Shown in pieces: positions 58,920 to 64,000 of a stretch of 64,000 bases of DNA. The notes beneath the pieces were generated by a model. The model was not told where the DNA came from. It made no database searches and was given only the letters and a program-made list of their open reading frames with translations. This DNA is from Oscarella lobularis (lineage: Eukaryota > Porifera > Homoscleromorpha > Homosclerophorida > Oscarellidae). Where the stretch lies: positions 496,001-560,000 of the forward strand of contig NC_089192.1 in NCBI RefSeq assembly GCF_947507565.1, given 5' to 3'. Both the position numbers and the translations under genes were made by a program. Position 1 is the stretch's first letter, and every line of letters begins with the position of its first letter.

Positions 58920-59345
58920 ATTTTATAGAGGAAACTGTCAGGAAAAGCACTTTAAGCTAAAGAAGCTTCCTAAGCTACTCTATGGATCATAGAAGAGTCA
59001 CTAGTCTAAAACGAGAGTCGACTTTCATGCAGGAAGAGAGCTATTATATTCGCGCGTGGGATCACGCCGAAGCATAGACGAGGCTGGAGTCTAGTGTGTT
59101 CATCATTTTGCCTGCCTTCTCTTTGCTGGGACAAGGACAAAGGGAAAGAGCCGGTTCTGCTTGGAGACTTCCTCAGCACGTGTTTACAGCATCTGCAAAT
59201 GATTACTTTCTTTTTCTGCATTTACTTTTGTCTTTTGTTCCCTGAAGAGGGAGTCAGTCTCACGTGAACTGTGTCCCTTTTCCTCCAATGAATCGACGAG
59301 GAGAGCGGAATAAGCACGTGAAGCAGAGTTGTTTACTTGAGGACT
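58920..59345. other. Intergenic region before collagen-Ig gene 2
   Basis: About 425 bp. Only unconvincing frames. CACGTGA words occur at about 59261 (TCACGTGAAC) and near 59315 (GCACGTGAAG), possible E-boxes for the gene that starts at 59346. Confidence 0.45.
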
Positions 59346-62036
59346 ATGGGCCGCAAGGAGACAATTCCTCTCGCAACTAAGGCTCTCATTTATGGCACAC
59401 CATTTGTTTCTCTACTTCTGTTTGCGGGCAACTTTGCTTGGCTTGTCAAATTGCAATCAACTGTCAATCTGAGTTGCAGTCAGGGCAAACTTTCCGAAAA
59501 TGAGCTTCCTGATCCCTTTTCTCTGCCTGGCCGAGCCAAGAGGCAATCTGATCCAGTATTCACGGATTTGTTTGACAGAATCGCTCAAGCTCAGGTAAAA
59601 CGAGCATAGACCGGTCTATATTAGAAAATGTTATGTAATCACTGCCGTCAGCTTCAAGCTTTGAAGGCTACATGTCAAACGAACAAAACGCTGTGCATCC
59701 AAGGTACAAAAAGCGAGAGCATATTTGATGTGACAATGATGTCACAACTTCAGGGCCGAAAGGAGATACCGGCTCTGAAGGTAAGCAAGGCGAAAAAGGC
59801 GACAAAGGTGATAAGGGTATAGAAGGTGAGAGTCAGGCTGTACTCTGTGTTACAGCAGATAGACAGCTAGAGGTCGTTTGTTTACAGGTCTCAGGGGACC
59901 AAAAGGAGATAAAGGCGATATGGGTCCGAGAGGAAACCTAGGTCCCCTATCAATTAGTGTTGGTAATAAGTTCAGTGTATAACTATTATTTTATATGTTT
60001 GCTTTAAGTTCCACCAACGTTCATTCACAAGCCTAAGGATTTTGTTGGAGTTAGGGGTGGCACGGCGGAGTTTCACTGCAAAGTAACCGGTTTTCCCAGG
60101 CCAACGGTTCATTGGAGAAAAGAAAGCGGGCAACTTCCTTTGCACGCCAAAGTGTCAGTAGATTATCGGCACAAGCTCACTCTTAATAATATCAATCAAG
60201 CCGATGAAGGACAATACGTTTGTATGGCAGAAAATATGTTCGGTGTAGCAGAATCATCAGCCCAGCTTTCAATCAACGGTTAGCGGTATCAGAGCTGTTG
60301 ACTGTGATAGTTACAATCATTTTACTCTTTCAGCTGCTCCTATGTTTACAGACGTTGGCCCTGAGAGTTTGACGGTTCTTCCTACAAATTCTGAAGTTAC
60401 ATTGCCTTGCAAAGCGTCAGGATTCCCGCAACCTAAAATTCATTGGTCACGCTACGGAAAGTCTTTGCCAGAAAACTCTTCGGTTCACTCAAACGGGAGT
60501 TTAGTGATCTCCGAGTTTTCTAGTAAAGATAACGGGAGTTACGTCTGTCGAGCTGAAAACCGGCACGGAAATGTGACTCATTCTACAAATGTATCGGTTT
60601 ATCACGGTGAAGATCACTAGAAGCAAAGACTATATGTTTCTAAGCTAATCTTTAGAGATCATTCACGGACTTAAAGTTATCAACAATACCAAAGCGTCTA
60701 TTAAATGCACCATTTGTCCGTTCAAAAAGCTCGCCTTTCGTTGGGAAAGAAAGGACGGCAAAGATCTGCCTTTAGACAGAACAAAAATATATCACTGTTC
60801 ATTAGAGATTTCTCCAGTGCTTATGCAGGATGCTGGCACTTACACATGCATAGCATCATCAAGTGACAGCTATTCATCTCAGATTCTGAAAGATTGCGTG
60901 TCCCTCACCGTTCTAGGTATTTCACGCTTTCTGACATCTATGCAAGTGTTTTACACGTTTTGTGTAGGGAAGGCAAAGATTAAAAGCATTGTTTTAGGTA
61001 CACTTCAATTTTATTTTCTACTTTTTCCTAACTCTTATCTTGCATAGAGAAGTCAAATAAATCAGTTCAAACTATTCAAGGTGGCATTATCTACGTCTCT
61101 CCCGGTGACAGTATAACATGCGTTGCGGAAGGGCCACCGTTGCCAACTGTCACTTGGAAGAGACGCAACAGACAATTGATCAGTGAACCTGGCAACGCCA
61201 CGTTGCAGGTTGGGGCCATCTTCGATGAAGGAGTGTACTCATGTTATGCTGAAAATCGGTTTGGTAGTGATGAAAAGCAAGTTGTTGTTCTATCAGACAC
61301 TTTTCGTTTTATTGAAACTCCCCAAGAAACGCTCGATCTCGAAGTGGGGGCAAAGGCGGAAGTGCACTGCAGCGCTGCATTGGGAGGAAAGTCCGTGGAC
61401 GTCTCCTGGAGTCTTCCCAAATGTCTCAGCTGCAATAGCAACTATCAGTCTAGCGCTCGTAACTTGGGAAATGGTACTCTTCGCTTTGTCTCCGCAAAGA
61501 ACTGGGACACCGGTGTTTATCAGTGCATTGCAAAAGCTAAGGGAGTGACTCAGACGGCAACAGTTGAGATTAATGTTGGAAATCAGCCCACAGGTACAAT
61601 ATTTTCAATCACGCAGACTCCTCATTGAGTATATGGCCAAAATTTAGTGGAAGAATGGATGTTGCGTACAGACAATTGCGGAGGATTTCGTCAGTCAACA
61701 TATGGCAGTCAAGTTTTCTATGCTGTATCAAAATCGACTACTTGGTCCAAGACGACGGTTTATTTATGCCCACGTGGATATTATTGGGCTAGTACCCAAG
61801 ATGGAAAGAGAATTTTTGGTTCAAACGGCAACATTTCGGGAAGAAATCTCTACCATAGTCAATGTGGTTGGAGTGGCTACGTCTACGGAGGAAAGGACCG
61901 GCGCTATTTTCGATTTCGAGACTCTGCATCAACCAATGCTTACAAACACGCTGGTAACAATGAAGAGTATCAGCTTCAGTACAGTTCATCTACTTCTTAT
62001 TTTGCTGGAATCGTCTGCCTGAAAGAGACTGCCTGA
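59346..62036 (+). CDS. Type II membrane collagen-Ig protein, copy 2 (738 aa)
   Basis: Same ten-exon plan as copy 1, sum 2,217 nt: 59346-59594, 59652-59703, 59754-59825, 59888-59962, 60009-60278, 60334-60606, 60656-60916, 60968-60997, 61048-61593, 61648-62036. N-terminus MGRKETIPLATKALIYGTPF, one membrane anchor, furin-type RAKR in PGRAKRQSD. The first collagen exon is longer by three triplets (GPKGDTGSEGKQGEKGDKGD, then KGIEG) than in copy 1. Five Ig domains follow; the Ig3 end differs (an inserted KDCVSL-like segment). The C-terminal domain (EEWMLRTDNCGGFRQSTYGS, GYYWASTQDGKRIFG, RYFRFRDSASTNAYKHAG, SYFAGIVCLKETA) is the best conserved part between copies, also at the DNA level. All exon phases are preserved, so it looks functional. 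Its stop is 30 bp from the stop of convergent POLE4. Confidence 0.9.
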
Positions 62037-62065
62037 GTTACTTTTGTAGAACTGTTTGTCAGTGG

Positions 62066-62407
62066 CTATGTGTCTATTGCTCCCTCTAAAAACGCGAGCT
62101 GTTCAATTTCTTCGATAGTCAATTCAACGTCGCGTTTCTGCAGAGTCTTTCTTTTCGCTTCATTCGCTTTCCTGTGAACCTCTTTTGCCAACGAGGCAAC
62201 AAACAATTCCGTCGCTTTCGCAATGAGAAACACCGACTCCTGACTCGCCAACGAAATATCCGGATCCATTTTCACCATATTCTTCACTCTTCCCAAGGGA
62301 AGTCGCAGCAATTTCTCCTGTTTCGAACCATCTCCATCAGCAGAAGGAGCAGCAGCCTCCTCGTGCACTCTCTCTTCGGTCACTTCCATCGCTTCGTCGT
62401 CCGCCAT
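62066..62407 (-). CDS. POLE4: POLE4, histone-fold subunit of DNA polymerase epsilon
   Basis: Single-exon 113-aa protein. The start is MADDEAMEVTEERVHEEAAA, an acidic tail typical of this family, followed by a complete histone fold: LLRLPLGRVKNMVKMDPDIS, LASQESVFLIAKATELFVAS, LAKEVHRKANEAKRKTLQKR, DVELTIEEIEQLAFLEGAID. This matches POLE4 (Dpb3-like), which pairs with POLE3 on the polymerase epsilon holoenzyme and helps pass parental histones at forks. An earlier in-frame ATG at 62425 would add six residues. A decayed duplicate lies at 58622-58919. Confidence 0.92.
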   Translation of the reverse strand: MADDEAMEVTEERVHEEAAAPSADGDGSKQEKLLRLPLGRVKNMVKMDPDISLASQESVFLIAKATELFVASLAKEVHRKANEAKRKTLQKRDVELTIEEIEQLAFLEGAIDT

Positions 62408-62652
62408 TTCGCCTAGTGTACGCATGCGTGGCTTTTCCGTCGTCGTTTAGAAGAAGCTTCTCTGTTCGTTTTAACACGACGAGGTCATTTTTAGACTAGT
62501 TGCACTGTCTTTCGAAACTAAGAGGACTAAGGAAAAGTCGAATTAGACGCAAGCGCGCGGCGTGATTGGACTGCACGATGCGTGGGATCGTACTTAATTT
62601 TTCTCCTACCTCCCAATTCTCGTGATCCTGTTTACATCGAGCTCGAGAGACG
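62408..62652. promoter_or_regulatory. Divergent region between POLE4 and collagen-Ig copy 3
   Basis: 245 bp between opposed starts. The last 40 bp (TTCTCGTGATCCTGTTT and GAGCTCGA before the ATG) are repeated upstream of copy 4 at about 63890-63925, so the promoter was duplicated along with the gene. Confidence 0.5.
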
Positions 62653-63290
62653 ATGAGTAAACAGGACTTTACTGGCGGCACAAGAAGCCTCGTCTACGTG
62701 ACGCCACTCGTTTCTCTTCTACTCTTTGCGGGCAATTTTCTGTGGCTTGCTAAACTGCAGATAACGGTTAATGACCTTTCAAGAGAAAACACGGAGATTC
62801 TTCGTACTTTTGGGTCTCCATCTGATGTCAGCATGCCTGAATCTGAGTCAGATCGAATCAAAAGGCAATCCGAACCCGAACTAGGTGGCTTGCTGAATCA
62901 AATCGCACTAAAACAGGTAGGGTATATTGGCATGCGGAACCAGGTTTAACATGTAATTGGGCGATTGTAGCTCCAGGCAATAAAAGCGAAATGAACGGAA
63001 ACTATGCATAGAAGCCTTCAAGGCATGGTAGAATAGCTATGAATATTCTTATACCAGCCTTTGTGTCATGGGAAAGCTGTCATGGGAAACCGCAAGCAAA
63101 CCCAGACAGCATACCCTGACACAGAATTTCTTCGCAAACGAACCATGACAGCTTTACCGGTGACACAAAGATGCATCAGTAGTACTGTTGCTTATTCAGT
63201 TCCTTCAGAAATAAGGACAAAACCTGTTGATGCAGTTGGTAAACAATGTGGCCGAGCAGTGTTTGAATGCATTGCTACTGGATATTAGCG
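62653..63290 (+). pseudogene. Collagen-Ig family copy 3, decayed
   Basis: The first exon (62653-62916) is open and encodes the usual plan: MSKQDFTGGTRSLVYVTPLV, a membrane anchor, and furin-type RIKR in SDRIKRQSE, ending at a good donor (CAG|GTAGGG). The next exon remnant (LQAIKAK, from 62971) meets a stop where copies 1 and 2 continue. The collagen exons are missing. A relic of the first Ig exon is visible at about 63200-63287 (VPSEIRTKPVDAVGKQCGRA, VFECIATGY; compare KPKDFVGVRGGTAEFHCKVT in copy 2). An inverted-repeat element lies in the gap. The rest of the gene is gone. The first exon could still be expressed as a short protein, but the gene is broken. Confidence 0.8.
63059..63170. mobile_element. 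Foldback element inside decayed copy 3
   Basis: The left arm begins CTTTGTGTCATGGGAAAGCT and continues GTCATGG (63059-63085). The right arm (63143-63170) is its reverse complement with about three mismatches and one extra base. A 57-bp loop lies between. The size (112 bp) and structure fit a non-autonomous foldback or MITE insertion; no target-site duplication was confirmed. Confidence 0.65.
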
Positions 63291-63926
63291 TGAACAGTCC
63301 TTCTCTCACAGATGAAGGCATACAGCTAGTGACTGGGATTTACCAGCAAGAGATAATGAAACCCGACCACCAGAGTTGTTTTCGCCTTCTGTTCTTGTCC
63401 AATAAGAAAGAGGAAGGCATCTCGGGATTTTTATGCATCCTTGATCAATCAGATAGTCATTATTGACCAAGACAAATGGAGGATAAATAAGCGGAGTGGC
63501 TTGCCTAAAAGGTACGAGTGCATCATCTCCAGCAGATAGCATACACTTCCACTGAATCTTAGATACAGACACATTATACTGGATCATCCTATGAGCGAAG
63601 TCATCAATCCCTCCGGTCAACGATCTAGCATGAGTCAAAGGAGCGACAACACGGCCGACGACAAAAGCGATTTTGAGTCGTCTCGTTTGGCATCGAGGAA
63701 GAGATCGTTGGTTGGAGCTTGAAGAGAAAGTGGCAAGGGCAACAGCTCGGTAGGTATACACATCTTGAGAGCTTTAGAGGTTATGTGTGATTGGCAGGGC
63801 AGTTTGCAGGAAGCTTTGGGAATTGCTTCGTTGCGTGGTCATATCGCTGAACGGCTCTCTACACGTGTAATTGTTTCACTCCTCCGATTCTCGTGATCCT
63901 GTTTGCGCATGTTGAGCTCGACGACG
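63291..63926. other. Region between decayed copy 3 and copy 4
   Basis: About 635 bp. Short frames on both strands (for example minus strand 63306-63761) show no recognised motif. The right end, from about 63880, is the duplicated promoter shared with copy 3. I see no intact gene. Confidence 0.5.
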
Positions 63927-64000
63927 ATGAGTAAGCAGGACTTTTCCACCGGCACAAAGAGCCTCATCTATGTGACTCCACTCGTTTCTCTTCTGCTCTT
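63927..64000 (+). CDS. Collagen-Ig family copy 4, 5' end only (cut by window)
   Basis: The final 74 bases encode MSKQDFSTGTKSLIYVTPLV and then SLLL, almost identical to the start of copy 3 (MSKQDFTGGTRSLVYVTPLV). This is the N-terminal anchor of a fourth family member, and the gene continues past the window. Whether it is intact cannot be judged. Confidence 0.85.
   Translation, partial: MSKQDFSTGTKSLIYVTPLVSLLL

Noticed and set aside
63306-63761. 151-codon minus-strand frame between copies 3 and 4
   Set aside because: No recognisable motif, and it lies in decayed tandem-duplicate sequence.

Overview
The window is eukaryotic and almost certainly from an early-branching animal. Genes carry many short introns (mostly 45-65 bp, GT-AG with some GC-AG), intergenic gaps are tens to a few hundred bases, and the gene set is animal-like: STAM, lipin, ARS2/SRRT, a ZNF395/SLC2A4RG-type C-clamp protein, COMMD1, SLC25A51, and collagen-Ig membrane proteins. 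A compact sponge genome (for example a homoscleromorph) is my best guess, but that is inference; nothing in the sequence names the species.

Layout. Bases 1-25,006 are one uninterrupted satellite array with a 41-bp monomer, higher-order repeats (about 6.08 kb and 3,674 bp) and a decayed right edge. From 25,225 to 55,441 lies a dense block of conserved single-copy genes: SRRT 3' part (+), a coiled-coil protein (-), STAM (+), a secreted double 2OG-oxygenase-like protein (-), lipin (+), an unknown protein (+), homocysteine S-methyltransferase (-), a large multi-pass membrane protein (+), a ZNF395-like factor (+), a myotubularin (+), adenylate kinase 2 (+), a PDZ-LRR protein (-), COMMD1 (-), TMEM18 (-) and SLC25A51 (+). 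Several pairs are head to head with very short shared promoters (47 bp between the start codons of the oxygenase-like gene and lipin), and others converge within 30-120 bp.

From 55,900 to the right edge the window becomes a young tandem family: four copies (two intact, one decayed, one cut by the edge) of a type II membrane protein with a conserved furin-type site, a short collagen stretch, five immunoglobulin domains and a C-terminal domain of about 125 residues that I do not recognise. The duplicated unit also carried the neighbouring POLE4 gene; one POLE4 copy is intact and the other is a pseudogene. This family is the best candidate here for an undescribed system (surface recognition or adhesion, possibly shed).

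Functionally the conserved block is housekeeping: RNA processing (SRRT), endosomal sorting and phosphoinositides (STAM, myotubularin, COMMD1), lipid synthesis (lipin), methionine recycling, and mitochondrial nucleotide/NAD handling (AK2, SLC25A51). I see no operon logic, although COMMD1 and the PDZ-LRR gene sit stop-to-start on the same strand. Gene models were built by eye from reading frame, splice sites and family similarity; most junctions are phase-consistent, and exceptions are stated.
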